Assembly (NCBI GenBank): GCA_965277595.1
Contig: CBDIDH010000001.1
Span: 2,356,001 to 2,420,000 of the forward strand
Direction of reading: 5' to 3'
Source of the DNA: CBDIDH01 sp965277595
GTDB lineage: Bacteria > Planctomycetota > Planctomycetia > Isosphaerales > Isosphaeraceae
Length of the DNA stretch: 64,000 bases
Shown piece after piece: positions 52,929 through 62,673 of this stretch; position 1 is the first letter of the stretch; the number at the start of each line of letters is the position of its first letter. Position numbers and translations under genes: made by a program. Under the pieces are notes generated by a model. That model had not been told where the DNA came from, did no database searches, and saw only the letters and a program-made list of their open reading frames with translations.

Positions 52929-54059
52929 TCAAGGTTCGAGCGTGAGCCGATGGTGCGTGAGGGTCTCAAACCTATCGGCGTTGACGAGATAATTTCGCTC
53001 GAACCTCATGCCACCGACGCCGGGAATGTACAGGCCCGGCTCGATCGCGACGACATCTCCGGCGATGACCGTTTCATCCCCTTCCGGCACAAAATAGGGT
53101 GGCTCGGGATGGCTCAGGCCGAGACCGTGGCCGGTGTGAGACTGGTACGCATCGCCAAACCCGCGCGCTCTGGCAAGGCCGCGCGCGGCCTCGTCGATCG
53201 AACGCGCGGGAGCGCCTCCTTTGAGCGCGGCCTCGGCCGCGGCGAGGGCGTCAAGGCAGACCTGGAAAAGGTCGCGCTGCGCCGAAGTGGGTGAACCTCC
53301 CACGCAAAAGGTATTGGTGAAGTCGGCCCGATAGCCGCGAACGATCACCGAGTAATCGAGGATGAAGAGGTCGCCCGGCTCGATTGCGCGATGCGTCGGC
53401 GGGCCGCCGTGCTCGGTCGCGCAGCGGGGTCCCGAGGCGAAGTCGCCGTACACGATCACCTGTTCGCCCGCGCCTTCGGTCGCGGCCTTTTGAACGAGAG
53501 CGAAGGCGTCCAGCTCGGTCATCCCGGGCTTGATCCCTTCGAGCGCCGCGGCGTGTCCCGCCTCGCCCGCGCGAACCGATTGACGGATCAGGGCGACCTC
53601 GTCGGCATCCTTGGCCCGGCGAAGACCGCGGATCAAATCGCCAAGTTCCAGACGGTTCTCGCCGGTTGTCTCGCCGATCGCGAGTGGAACGTCGGCCGAC
53701 TCCACGCCGAACCGTTTCGCCTTGAGCTTGCCGAGAACGCCGAGCGCAGTGCGGGCGAGCAACAACCGACGATGCGGCGCGGGGCGCTTGCCGTCGTACC
53801 AGGTCGGCGCGACGATCTCGTCGACGTGGGCCTGGTCGAGGTACGGCTGGACCATCGAATCCGCAACGAGCGTGGAACGGTCCGGCTCAAGGATCAGGAC
53901 GGCGGAGGCGTCGGAGGTCCGAAAGACGAAGGGGGACGGATAGTAATTGGCGAAGTAAACGAGGCTTTGCGGATCGCCCAGAATCAGGGCGTCGCAAGGG
54001 GTTGGAAGCGCCTTCCACAACCTCTCGCGACGCGAGGCGCAGCCTTCAGCGGTGAGCAT
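52929..54059 (-). CDS. M24-family metallopeptidase (Xaa-Pro aminopeptidase-like)
   Basis: 376 residues, cytoplasmic. Pita-bread fold with five metal ligands at the expected motifs: LDYSVIVRGYRADFTNTF (two Asp), SHTGHGLGLSHPEP (His), VAIEPGLYIPG (Glu) and MRFERNYLV (Glu). The N-terminal creatinase-like domain is about 150 residues. ATG 54059 is the start. Likely removes N-terminal residues before proline; the true substrate is not known. Confidence 0.9.
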   Translation of the reverse strand: MLTAEGCASRRERLWKALPTPCDALILGDPQSLVYFANYYPSPFVFRTSDASAVLILEPDRSTLVADSMVQPYLDQAHVDEIVAPTWYDGKRPAPHRRLLLARTALGVLGKLKAKRFGVESADVPLAIGETTGENRLELGDLIRGLRRAKDADEVALIRQSVRAGEAGHAAALEGIKPGMTELDAFALVQKAATEGAGEQVIVYGDFASGPRCATEHGGPPTHRAIEPGDLFILDYSVIVRGYRADFTNTFCVGGSPTSAQRDLFQVCLDALAAAEAALKGGAPARSIDEAARGLARARGFGDAYQSHTGHGLGLSHPEPPYFVPEGDETVIAGDVVAIEPGLYIPGVGGMRFERNYLVNADRFETLTHHRLTLEP

Positions 54060-54071
54060 CGGGGCAAGACC

Positions 54072-54785
54072 TCAGTTCGAGGACGACTTGTCGAGCGGCA
54101 CGGCCCAGATGTTCCGAAAATGGACGTCGTTACCGTGATCCTGAAGTAAGATCGGGCCGTCCTCGCCTTCCTTCGTGCCAACCCCGCCGGGCGTCGGAGC
54201 GATCGAGGCATTGTCAATGATCTTGATGCCGTTCTGAATCACGGTGATCCGGGCTTTCTTGGCGGTCTTACCGTCGTGGACCTCGGCCTTGTGGAAGGTA
54301 ACGTCGTAGGTTTGCCATTGCAGCGGCGGCTTGCAGGCATTGTGAAGCGGAATGACCTGCTGATAGATGGCGCCACAGTCGTTGGACTGAAGCTTCAGGC
54401 CGTAAGAGTCAAGGACCTGAAGTTCATACGTGCCGTCGAGGTAAACGCCGCTGTTGCCGCGCGCCTGACCCTTGGCGTCGGGCATGAGAGGGACGTTGAA
54501 TTCCACGTGAAGCTGGATGCTGCCGAACTTCTGAGTGGTCATGATCGACCCTTGTTGCTTGCCGACGCGCATGAAGCCGTCTTCCACAGGCCAGGCGGCG
54601 GGGGTCTTGCCATCGCCCTTGACCCAGCCGTCCAGCGACTTGCCATCAAAAAGGACAATCGCCCCTTCGGGCGGTTTGGCGCCGAGGCTGGAATCGTCTG
54701 GTTTCGGATCGTCGGCGGCGACCACGAGGGTCGTCGGAATCAAGACGAGGGCACTAAAAAGGAAGGCGAGGCGATGGAAGGGCAT
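54072..54785 (-). CDS. Secreted DUF1080 (3-keto-disaccharide hydrolase-like) protein
   Basis: 237 residues. Signal peptide at residues 1-24 (FHRLAFLFSALVLIPTTLVVAA). The concanavalin-like DUF1080 domain has IVLFDGKSLDGWVKGDG, GSIQLHVEFNVP, RGNSGVYLDGTYELQVLDSYG and GPILLQDHGNDVHFRNIW, all typical of this very common planctomycete family. Upstream ATG 54833 is open, but the 54785 start begins a good signal peptide. Expected in the periplasm or outside, with a role in sugar degradation (inference). Confidence 0.9.
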   Translation of the reverse strand: MPFHRLAFLFSALVLIPTTLVVAADDPKPDDSSLGAKPPEGAIVLFDGKSLDGWVKGDGKTPAAWPVEDGFMRVGKQQGSIMTTQKFGSIQLHVEFNVPLMPDAKGQARGNSGVYLDGTYELQVLDSYGLKLQSNDCGAIYQQVIPLHNACKPPLQWQTYDVTFHKAEVHDGKTAKKARITVIQNGIKIIDNASIAPTPGGVGTKEGEDGPILLQDHGNDVHFRNIWAVPLDKSSSN

Positions 54786-55012
54786 GGCAAGACGTCCCGG
54801 GTGGGTGGTTCGAGTGTGTCCAGCATTTCGCACGACGTTCGAAAGTCGGAGAGAGCCTAGTCTAGCGGCTCGGCGCGGGAACTCAAGGGTCGCCCTTGAA
54901 TCGGCGTCGGCCTTGACCGACGATGGAGGAAGACGGCCGAGTCGAGCCCCCGCGCGGGCCGAGTCGACGCCAGGAGCCCCGGACCGTCCCCTCGTTTTTG
55001 GTGCGTTCGTCC

Positions 55013-56287
55013 ATGCCGATCGATCTCTGGAAGCGGCTCAGGCCGTGGCGCACGGTCCGCTGTCCCTTCTGTTTCGAGACCTTTCCCGCTCACGCGATGC
55101 ACCTGCGTTGCGATAGCCAGATCTGCAAAAGCGACTTCACCCGGATGGTCGACGACCCAATCCTGACCCGAGCCCTTAACGGTCGTCGCGGCAGCACGAC
55201 CGGCGCGGCGATTCGAGCCCCCTGGTGGATCGACCCTCCGAAAGACACGCGCCGCGGGATGCGACGCTTCTTCGACTGGCTGCTCATGCCGGCCTCGCTG
55301 AAATGCCCGAAGTGTCAGGAAGCGGCCGACCTCTGGCTTTGCCCGGCCTGTCACAGCCCACTTCCCGACGGCCTCGGCGCTCTGGGAGCCGGTCACCTGG
55401 CGATCTTCGGGCCGCAGTCGGTCGGCAAGTCAACGTATGTCAGCGTCTTGATTCACGAGCTGGACAACCGGGTCGGACCTGAGAACGGTTTCGTGCTCGA
55501 TCCGCTCAACGACGAGGTTCGCGACCGCTACGAACGCGAATACCACGAAACGACTTACGGCGGCGGTCGGTTTGGAGTCGGTGAGGACTATGGGTCGGAC
55601 GGTTTTCGCCGAAGTCATTCCGCGACGCCAAGCCTGGAGATCAATCGAGGCGTTCTCAAACCGCTCGTTTATCGGTTGATCCGTCGATCGGGCAAGGGGC
55701 CTTCAGCCCTGCTCTCGGTCTTTGACACGGCCGGCGAAGACTGGGAGATGAACATCGAGTTCCTCCGCGGCGAGGCCCGTTACATGGCCGAGGCGCGGGG
55801 CTTGCTTTTCCTGATCGACCCGCTTCGAATCCGGGCGATCGCTCAGGACCCGCGAATCATCCTGACCGAGAAAGAAAAACGCGTGCTTTCCGCCGATTAT
55901 TTAACCGACGCCCGCAAGCTGGCGACCTTCTTCGGCCGCCTGCCGGTGAAGGTTCCCCTGGCGATCTGCCTGAACAAGCTCGATCGCTGGGGACATCTCT
56001 TGCCAAAGGGAACCCGGCTTTACGACTGGGCTTGCGGCGTTCCCGATCCTCTTGAGCCGGGTCTTGACGAGGCGGTCCATGAGGAAGTGCGCTCGCTCTT
56101 GCGGCGTTGCGGCGCTTCGGGATTTCTCGAATACGTGGCGACGACCTTTCCCGATCACCGCTTCTTCGCCTGCTCGGCGCTCGGCGATGCGTCAACCCTT
56201 CGCGAGGACATGCCGCAACCCTTGCCCTCGCCCTTGCTCGTCGAGCGGCCGGTGCTCTGGCTGCTCGGTCGGCAGGGGGTCTTATGA
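55013..56287 (+). CDS. Zinc-ribbon TRAFAC-type GTPase (double-GTPase-like)
   Basis: 424 residues. The first 130 carry two zinc ribbons (VRCPFCF...QICKSDF, and KCPKCQ...LCPACH). The GTPase domain follows: P-loop GPQSVGKSTYVSV, G3 in VFDTAGEDWEM, G4 in CLNKLDRW and G5-like SALG. It belongs to the group of bacterial TRAFAC GTPases that includes the double-GTPase families linked to GAP1. ATG 55013 is favoured (ORF open to 54923). A GAP1-like gene is 11.6 kb upstream. It overlaps the lptB-like gene by 6 bases at its 3' end (convergent). Confidence 0.78.
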   Translation: MPIDLWKRLRPWRTVRCPFCFETFPAHAMHLRCDSQICKSDFTRMVDDPILTRALNGRRGSTTGAAIRAPWWIDPPKDTRRGMRRFFDWLLMPASLKCPKCQEAADLWLCPACHSPLPDGLGALGAGHLAIFGPQSVGKSTYVSVLIHELDNRVGPENGFVLDPLNDEVRDRYEREYHETTYGGGRFGVGEDYGSDGFRRSHSATPSLEINRGVLKPLVYRLIRRSGKGPSALLSVFDTAGEDWEMNIEFLRGEARYMAEARGLLFLIDPLRIRAIAQDPRIILTEKEKRVLSADYLTDARKLATFFGRLPVKVPLAICLNKLDRWGHLLPKGTRLYDWACGVPDPLEPGLDEAVHEEVRSLLRRCGASGFLEYVATTFPDHRFFACSALGDASTLREDMPQPLPSPLLVERPVLWLLGRQGVL

Positions 56288-57349
56288 TTTTTTGCCGCGA
56301 TCGTTCGGCTTCGGAACGGGGGGCTGTATGTACTTGTTCTCGACGTCGACTTCCTCGTAAATGACGTTGCCCATGATCGTGACCGATCCGCCTCGAAATT
56401 GATCCAGATCCACGGGTGCCGTCTCGGGAAGAGGGATCGACGGAGGCGTTTTCTCGGGCTTCGCGGTGGGAATCGAGACCGTCGGCGCGGCGACGACCTT
56501 GGGCTCGGTGTCAAAGGAGGGCAGGGGGGGCGGCGGGGGAGAAAGCGCGTTGGTTTCCGAAGGCTCAACCGGAGGGCGTTCCTCGGCGATCGAGTGCGGA
56601 GAGCGATTGTCGAGGAGGTGGCCAACGTCGTAACGTTCGCCAATGTAATAACGGCGAACGTCGGGGTTATTGATGATCTGCTCGCGATTGCCGTACGCGA
56701 AGACGCGGCCTTCACGAATCAGGTAGCTACGATCGGTGACTTCCAACGTCTCGCGGAACTGGTGGTCGGTGAGAAGGATGCCGATGTTATACGTTTCCAC
56801 GAGGCTGCGGATCTGATCCTGAATCTCGGCGACGGTTTTCGGGTCGATACCGGCGAAAGGCTCGTCGAGCATGATGAGCTTGGGCTCGGTGATGAGCGAC
56901 CGGGCGATTTCCAGGCGCCGACGTTCACCGCCAGAGACCCGGTTCGCCTTGGTCTTGCGGATCTTGGTCAGGCCAAACCGGTCGAGAAGGTCGTTCTGGC
57001 GATCCTTACGCTGGCGACGGTTCAGGCCGGGGCGGGTTTCGAGGATGGCCATCAGGTTGTCTTCAACGGTGAGTTGCTTGAAGACGCTGGAATCCTGCGC
57101 CAGGTAGCCCATGCCCGCCTGCGCATGCAGGTACATCGGCAATCGGGTCACGTCGCGGCCGTCGAAGACGATCTTGCCGCCATCGGCGGGGACGAGGCCG
57201 ATCGTCATCCGGAAACTCGTCGTCTTGCCCGCGCCGTTGGGTCCGAGCAGGCCGACGACCTCGCCACGGTTGACGTCAAACTCGACCCCATTGACCACCT
57301 GGCGGCGTCCGTACCACTTCTCCAAGCCGCGGACTTCCAGCAGGGCCAT
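56282..57349 (-). CDS. lptB: LPS-export ABC ATPase LptB with long proline-rich C-terminal tail
   Basis: ATPase powering lipopolysaccharide transport from the inner membrane. The first 250 of 355 residues are standard LptB: EVRGLEKWYGRRQVVNGVEF, Walker A GPNGAGKTT, signature VSGGERRRLEIARSL, Walker B IMLDEPFAGIDP and LTDHQFRETLEVTDRSY. The remaining 105 are Pro/Glu/Thr-rich (SPPPPPLPSFDTEP, TAKPEKTPPSIPLPETAP), ending in VDVENKYIQPPVPKPNDRG. Such a tail is not part of usual LptB. ATG 57349 has AAGGAGG 10 bases upstream. Followed downstream by nothing on this strand. Confidence 0.92.
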   Translation of the reverse strand: MALLEVRGLEKWYGRRQVVNGVEFDVNRGEVVGLLGPNGAGKTTSFRMTIGLVPADGGKIVFDGRDVTRLPMYLHAQAGMGYLAQDSSVFKQLTVEDNLMAILETRPGLNRRQRKDRQNDLLDRFGLTKIRKTKANRVSGGERRRLEIARSLITEPKLIMLDEPFAGIDPKTVAEIQDQIRSLVETYNIGILLTDHQFRETLEVTDRSYLIREGRVFAYGNREQIINNPDVRRYYIGERYDVGHLLDNRSPHSIAEERPPVEPSETNALSPPPPPLPSFDTEPKVVAAPTVSIPTAKPEKTPPSIPLPETAPVDLDQFRGGSVTIMGNVIYEEVDVENKYIQPPVPKPNDRGKKS

Positions 57350-57455
57350 GGGGGCGATCCTCCTTGATTGCGGTGCGGAACGAGCCGACGACCGGGCCGC
57401 CTCGTGCGACCAGGGGGGAACTCTCAGGGGCGTCAACGTTGACGGAAACGACCGT

Positions 57456-59258
57456 TCAATGAATCCACTTCATCCGCTCGAAGTAGGGGCGAAACGGAAT
57501 GCGGAAGTCCGGGCTGAGTCGAAAGTTCGGGCCGAAGGGCTTGCCGTGCGGCCAGTAAATGCAAAAGGCTTTTCCGGTCATGAGGCCGCGGGGAACTTCC
57601 CAGGGCTTTCGCCCCGAGGGGTCCCAGCCGTGTTCGGGAGACGACGGGTCAAGGCGATCGTTGTCCGACCAGCCCCGGCTGTCCTTGCTTCGAGGGCTAT
57701 TGTCACCGAGCATCATGAACCGGTCTTGCCCGATCGGAAACTCGGTCGTCCAGCGTAATGGGCCGAGCGCCGCGACTTTCGCGGGATCGGCCAGCAGTTC
57801 AAAGAGCTCGACGGGGGTTCGCGGTCGGCGCGAGTCCCAGCCTCCTGTAAAATAATCGCTCTGACCGGGGTCCAGGGTATAGTAAATATCCCGTTTCAGG
57901 ACAAGGCCGCTCAGGCGGACCTTTGTTCCCTTCGCGGCGATTGTCACTGGCGAGAGGTCCAGGGTCGTCGGCGCGGGATGGTGCTGGGGATCGTCGGCAT
58001 AGGTCAGACCGTCGCCAAAGACGGGGTGGTCGTCGACGATCAGGGTCAGGCGGTTATCGACGTTCGCGTAGACGACCTGATGCGACCCGACTCCTTTCAA
58101 GGTGGTCGAGGCGTGTCCGAGCGCGGTGGTGCCGTGGGTCAGCGTCGCCTCGCCCGACTTGAGATCGACTTCACAGCGGTTGACGACGCCCCCTTCGACC
58201 AGGTCGAAATGGACCTTTCCCGGCGAGCCGTCGAGAGTGAGCGTCCCCGAAAGCGTGAGGTCGCCGACCCAGTGCGCCTGAAGCCAGGCGCTTTCCTGAT
58301 CGCGGCTGGTCTCGCCCGAAAGGTCGGAATTGTCGGCGTTGAGGTTCGTGTTGTACGAGTAAAAATCGGTGATGAGGGTCGGCCGAGGGCCACGCGGGAG
58401 GGCGTCGCCCGCCTCGATCGCGCGCCACTGGCCGGGATCGGGAACGAGGTGATGGTAGCCCAGTTCGGCCCAGTCGTCGCCCGAGGGCGATGCGACGTAC
58501 GTCCCGATTCCCGTCGCGTCGACCTCCCAGGCATTCGGTTTGGAGGGGGACCAGCGACGCCATTCCGGCCGGGCCTTCAACGACTCGGCTCGGTGGGCGT
58601 CGTCAAAGACCATCATCTGCATCGCCCGCTGATGTTCGAGAGGCTTACGCGCCAGCTCGAACTCCTTGCCGCCTGGCGGTTTCAAGAAAACATCGCCGTA
58701 CCAGATCCGAAGCGTCTCGCCAGGGAGGCCGACCAACCGCTTGATGTAGCTGACCTCGGGCTCCTCGGGATAGCGGAAGACGACGACATCCCAGCGCCTC
58801 GGCGGCGCCGAGCCGGGGAGGTTGGGCATGTCGTACGGAAACTTCATCACGAGGATGCGGTCGCCCTTGAAGCTCGGCTCGTCGTCGACGCGCGCCTGAT
58901 ACCGGCAGTTGACGCAGATCCCCGAGTAAACGCGGCGCGAGGAGGCGGAGCCCATCGAGGAGCCTTCGACCTCTTCCGACGCGTTGACGGCGTAGACGTA
59001 TCCGCACTCGGGGCAGATCACCTCTTTATGGCGGCCCATCAAGGTCGGGGCCATCGAGCCGGTCGGGATCACGAACGCCTCGGCCTCGAATCCGCGGACG
59101 AGCAAGGCGAGGATGAACGCGACGACGATCGCCTCGACCGTCTCACGATGTCCCTCGCGGGCGGGGGGCGGACTCGCGGCGCCTTGCGACGCTTTCGAGC
59201 CCGAGGCGGACGGTTTTAACCCTTGGGGATCGGGTCGTGAGAGGGGCGACCGGGCCAT
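57456..59258 (-). CDS. lepB: Signal peptidase I with large insertion (first of tandem pair)
   Basis: 600 residues against the usual 200-300. Membrane segment at about 42-58, catalytic Ser68 in PTGSMAPTL, general-base Lys173 in YIKRLVGLPGE; a zinc-ribbon-like element (CPEC, CVNC) lies between them. An insertion of roughly 300 residues with beta-rich, jellyroll-like character precedes the C-terminal boxes MMLGDNSPRSKDSRGW. ATG 59258 is the start; the TTG at 59282 is less likely. Cleaves signal peptides at the outer face of the cytoplasmic membrane. Confidence 0.92.
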   Translation of the reverse strand: MARSPLSRPDPQGLKPSASGSKASQGAASPPPAREGHRETVEAIVVAFILALLVRGFEAEAFVIPTGSMAPTLMGRHKEVICPECGYVYAVNASEEVEGSSMGSASSRRVYSGICVNCRYQARVDDEPSFKGDRILVMKFPYDMPNLPGSAPPRRWDVVVFRYPEEPEVSYIKRLVGLPGETLRIWYGDVFLKPPGGKEFELARKPLEHQRAMQMMVFDDAHRAESLKARPEWRRWSPSKPNAWEVDATGIGTYVASPSGDDWAELGYHHLVPDPGQWRAIEAGDALPRGPRPTLITDFYSYNTNLNADNSDLSGETSRDQESAWLQAHWVGDLTLSGTLTLDGSPGKVHFDLVEGGVVNRCEVDLKSGEATLTHGTTALGHASTTLKGVGSHQVVYANVDNRLTLIVDDHPVFGDGLTYADDPQHHPAPTTLDLSPVTIAAKGTKVRLSGLVLKRDIYYTLDPGQSDYFTGGWDSRRPRTPVELFELLADPAKVAALGPLRWTTEFPIGQDRFMMLGDNSPRSKDSRGWSDNDRLDPSSPEHGWDPSGRKPWEVPRGLMTGKAFCIYWPHGKPFGPNFRLSPDFRIPFRPYFERMKWIH

Positions 59259-59318
59259 GACGAAGGTTCCCAAGGACTTCAATCAGCGCACTTGTCGCGA
59301 CCGCGGCGCGGAGCGACC

Positions 59319-60761
59319 TCAACGAATGTAGCGTATTTCGCGGGGATCGGGAACCCAGTAGAGCGACCGGCCAAAGACCTTGAGCAAGACCGCCTGCCCA
59401 GGCAGGTGAACCAGAAACGGCTTGCCCAGAAAGCGATCTCCCGGCACGACCGGGCTCCCCGGCCAGAACCGCGAATCATTCGAGACCGGGCTGTTATCGC
59501 CGAGCACGAAAAATTCGTCCGGTCCGAGCGTGAACGGCGAATCCACGCCAAAAGGCCGGCGCGGACTGTACGCCAGGGCACTCGTATAATACACGTCCCG
59601 GAATATTCGAAGTTCACTGACGATCGCCGATCCCCCCTTGACGCCGATCGCCAGTGGACTCTCGCCCAGCCCTGGCCCTTCGGCCGGAATCTCATAATCA
59701 ATCGGGTCAAAGAGCGGTTGACGGTCGAGCATCACCAGAAGGCGACGATCCATCACCGAGGCTTCCAGCAAGACGCCTCGACTCCCCGGCGCAACCTTTT
59801 TCAACAGATTTCGGGCGTTCTTGACCTCGACCTTCCATCGATTTCTGGTCACGACCGGCGGCGACGTTCCATCGACGGGAATTTCCACGATGAATCGATC
59901 ACAACCCGCGTCGATCCGAACGGCAAGAGCTTCGGTTCCTGGCCCCGGAGCCACTCGGGCCTCCAGCGCGAGGTCGGAAACCGAATTCTCGGCGCGGACG
60001 TCGGTTCCGTTGTAACTGATGAAGTCGTGGACGGTTGCGTAACGCCCGCGCTCCGGGTCCCAGTGCCGATACTCAATCCAGTCAAACCGATCGCTGCGGG
60101 ATTTCGTCGGCGCATGGATGACCCGGGTTCCTTCCGTCCGCCAACCACTTTCAAGATGTTGCTCGGGGCGTCCTTTTCGAAACTCCCAGCGCGGGAATCG
60201 GCTGACGTCGCGCGGCGGAAAGGCGTTGTCAAAAACAAGAATCCGCATCGCGCGCTGTTCGGCGAGCGTCTTCCTCGCGATCTTACCGTTGATCAGGATA
60301 TCGCCGCGCTCGATCTGGATCGTCTCGCCGGGCAAGCCAACGACGCGTTTGACATACGCCACCGACGGCTCGCCCGGATAGTTGAAGACGGCGACTTCCC
60401 AGCGTCTCGGTCTCCGAAAGTCATAAATAAACTTCTGGACGAGCACGCGGTCGCCATTGCACTCGACGGCGGACGCCTTCTCCAGTCCCGACTGCCCGCA
60501 GTTCGGGCAGACGGGATGTCCCGAACGCCCTTCGTCGTCGAGACCCATCGCGAACCGAAAATCGCAGTTCGGACAGACAATCTCGCGGTGATTGCCGAGC
60601 AAGGTCGGGGCCATCGATCCGGTCGGCACGATGTACGCTTCGGCGGCGAAGGTTCGGAAAAGAAGCAGGCACAGGCTCAAAACGATGAAGAACTCGACAC
60701 CTTGACGCGCCAGCCCGACGGCATAAGGTTGACCCCGATCTGGCTCAACGTCGTGGCTCAT
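59319..60761 (-). CDS. lepB: Signal peptidase I with insertion (second of tandem pair)
   Basis: 480 residues, same plan as the following gene: membrane segment at about 22-40, catalytic Ser49 in PTGSMAPTL, Lys138 in YVKRVVGLPGE, with two CPNC motifs (63-66, 85-88) between them, an inserted beta-rich domain of about 200 residues, and FVLGDNSPVSNDSRFW near the end. ATG 60761 is the start. It is 60 bases upstream of the first peptidase and presumably co-transcribed. Differences in the insert suggest different substrates (inference). Confidence 0.92.
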   Translation of the reverse strand: MSHDVEPDRGQPYAVGLARQGVEFFIVLSLCLLLFRTFAAEAYIVPTGSMAPTLLGNHREIVCPNCDFRFAMGLDDEGRSGHPVCPNCGQSGLEKASAVECNGDRVLVQKFIYDFRRPRRWEVAVFNYPGEPSVAYVKRVVGLPGETIQIERGDILINGKIARKTLAEQRAMRILVFDNAFPPRDVSRFPRWEFRKGRPEQHLESGWRTEGTRVIHAPTKSRSDRFDWIEYRHWDPERGRYATVHDFISYNGTDVRAENSVSDLALEARVAPGPGTEALAVRIDAGCDRFIVEIPVDGTSPPVVTRNRWKVEVKNARNLLKKVAPGSRGVLLEASVMDRRLLVMLDRQPLFDPIDYEIPAEGPGLGESPLAIGVKGGSAIVSELRIFRDVYYTSALAYSPRRPFGVDSPFTLGPDEFFVLGDNSPVSNDSRFWPGSPVVPGDRFLGKPFLVHLPGQAVLLKVFGRSLYWVPDPREIRYIR

Positions 60762-60867
60762 GAGCGGATCGTACCTGTCGTCGGCGGATCAGGTTCGGAA
60801 GATCCAGGACGCTTGCCCGAAAAGAAGCCTCGGAGAGGCATCATGAATCGTCCCGCGAAAACGGACG

Positions 60868-62673
60868 TCAATCGTCGCTGTCGTCGAGCACGGCGAGAAA
60901 GGCCTCTTGCGAGATCTCGACGTTGCCGACCTGCTTCATACGCTTCTTGCCTTCTTTTTGCTTTTCCAGGAGCTTGCGTTTTCGAGAAATGTCGCCGCCG
61001 TAGCACTTCGCGGTGACGTTCTTGCGAAGCGCCGAGATCGACTCTCGGGCGATGACCTTGCTGCCGATCGCCGCCTGAATGGCGACCTCGAACTGATGGC
61101 GGTCGATTTCCCCTTTGAGCTTTTTCACGAGCCGCTGACCGCGTCGGTAGGCGTGGTCGCGATGTACGACAATCGAGAGGGCGTCGACTTTTTCCCCGGC
61201 GACGAGAACATCAAGCCGGGTCAGATCGGCCGCCTTGTAGCCGATGACCTCGTAATCCATCGTCCCATAACCGCGCGTGGCGCTCTTGAGCTTGTCGTAG
61301 AGGTCGTAAATCATCTCGGCGAGGGGAAGCTCATAGCTGAGAATGGCGCGGGTGGTCGTGATGTACTCGGTTTTCAGATACGTACCGCGGCGATCCTCGC
61401 AAAGCTGCATGATCGCGCCGATGTTTTCGGAAGGGAGCAAGAAGTTCACCTTCGCCACCGGTTCGCGGAACTCCTCGATATCGCCCGAGTCGGGAATACG
61501 CGTAGGGTTGGCGATGTGATGGGTTTCACCCTTCCGGGTCACGATCTCATACGTCACGTTGGGCGCGGTCTGAACGAGGAAGAGGTTGCTTTCACGTTCG
61601 AGGCGCTGCTGGATGATCTCCATGTGAAGCATCCCGAGAAATCCGCACCGAAACCCAAAGCCAAGGGCGTCGGACGTCTCGGGCTCGAACGTGAAGCTGG
61701 CGTCGTTGAGCGAAAGTTTTTGAAGCGCTGTCCTGAGGTCTTCAAACTGGTTGTGCGTCGCCGGAAAAAGACCGCAATACACGACCTGCTTGGGCTCTTG
61801 ATACCCGGGCAAGGCCACGGCCGCGGGCTTCTGCGCCGACGTGATCGTGTCGCCGATCCGAACGTCGCTGAGCCGTTTCACGTTCGCCGTGACGTAACCG
61901 ACCTGACCGACTCCCAGGTCCTCGCAGGGCGTTTCCCTGGGACGGAAGCGGCCGAGGCTGATGACCTCGTGTTCGGTCTCGCCGGCCATCAGGCGAATCT
62001 TCTGCCCGATGGCGAGGTGGCCGTCAATGACCCTGATGTAAATGACAACGCCTTGGTAGTCGTCAAACTTCGAGTCGAAAATCAGCGCCCGCAGCGGCGC
62101 TTTGGGATCGCCCGCCGGGTGTGGAACGCGATCGATCACCGCTCGAAAGAGTTCCGCGATGCCCACGCCCGTCTTGCCGCTGACGGCGAGCACCTCGTTC
62201 CGATCGATTCCCAGCGTGTTCTCGATCTCTTCCTTGATCTCATCGGGACGCGCGGCCTGCATGTCAATCTTGTTCAGGGCGGGGACAATCGCCAGGTCCG
62301 AATTGATCGCCGCGTAGGCGTTGGCGACCGTCTGCGCCTGAACCCCTTGCGTGGCGTCGACAAGCAGAATCGCCCCTTCGCAGGCGGCGAGGCTTCGCGA
62401 GACCTCGTAGTGAAAATCGACGTGGCCGGGGGTATCGATCAGATTCAGCTCGTAATTGGTGCCGTCGAGCACATAGTTAATCGCCACGGCGCGGGCCTTG
62501 ATGGTAATTCCGCGCTCGCGTTCCAGGTCCATGTCGTCAAGAAGCTGTTCGCGAAACTCGCGGAGCGTGATCGCGCCGGACTGAAGCAGGAGTTGGTCGG
62601 CGAGGGTACTCTTGCCGTGGTCGATGTGGGCCACGATCGAGAAATTTCGGATCAATTTCGGGTCGAAGGCCAT
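60868..62673 (-). CDS. lepA: Translation factor LepA (EF4)
   Basis: GTPase acting on ribosomes, 601 residues. P-loop AHIDHGKST, RGITIKA switch, DTPGHVDFHYEVSRSL, NKIDMQAARP, and the C-terminal domain unique to LepA (ISALRKNVTAKCYGGDISRKRKLLEKQKEGKKRMK). ATG 62673 is chosen as family start; the ORF is open to 62784. Heads the minus-strand group with the signal peptidases, as in E. coli where lepA and lepB are neighbours. Confidence 0.96.
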   Translation of the reverse strand: MAFDPKLIRNFSIVAHIDHGKSTLADQLLLQSGAITLREFREQLLDDMDLERERGITIKARAVAINYVLDGTNYELNLIDTPGHVDFHYEVSRSLAACEGAILLVDATQGVQAQTVANAYAAINSDLAIVPALNKIDMQAARPDEIKEEIENTLGIDRNEVLAVSGKTGVGIAELFRAVIDRVPHPAGDPKAPLRALIFDSKFDDYQGVVIYIRVIDGHLAIGQKIRLMAGETEHEVISLGRFRPRETPCEDLGVGQVGYVTANVKRLSDVRIGDTITSAQKPAAVALPGYQEPKQVVYCGLFPATHNQFEDLRTALQKLSLNDASFTFEPETSDALGFGFRCGFLGMLHMEIIQQRLERESNLFLVQTAPNVTYEIVTRKGETHHIANPTRIPDSGDIEEFREPVAKVNFLLPSENIGAIMQLCEDRRGTYLKTEYITTTRAILSYELPLAEMIYDLYDKLKSATRGYGTMDYEVIGYKAADLTRLDVLVAGEKVDALSIVVHRDHAYRRGQRLVKKLKGEIDRHQFEVAIQAAIGSKVIARESISALRKNVTAKCYGGDISRKRKLLEKQKEGKKRMKQVGNVEISQEAFLAVLDDSDD

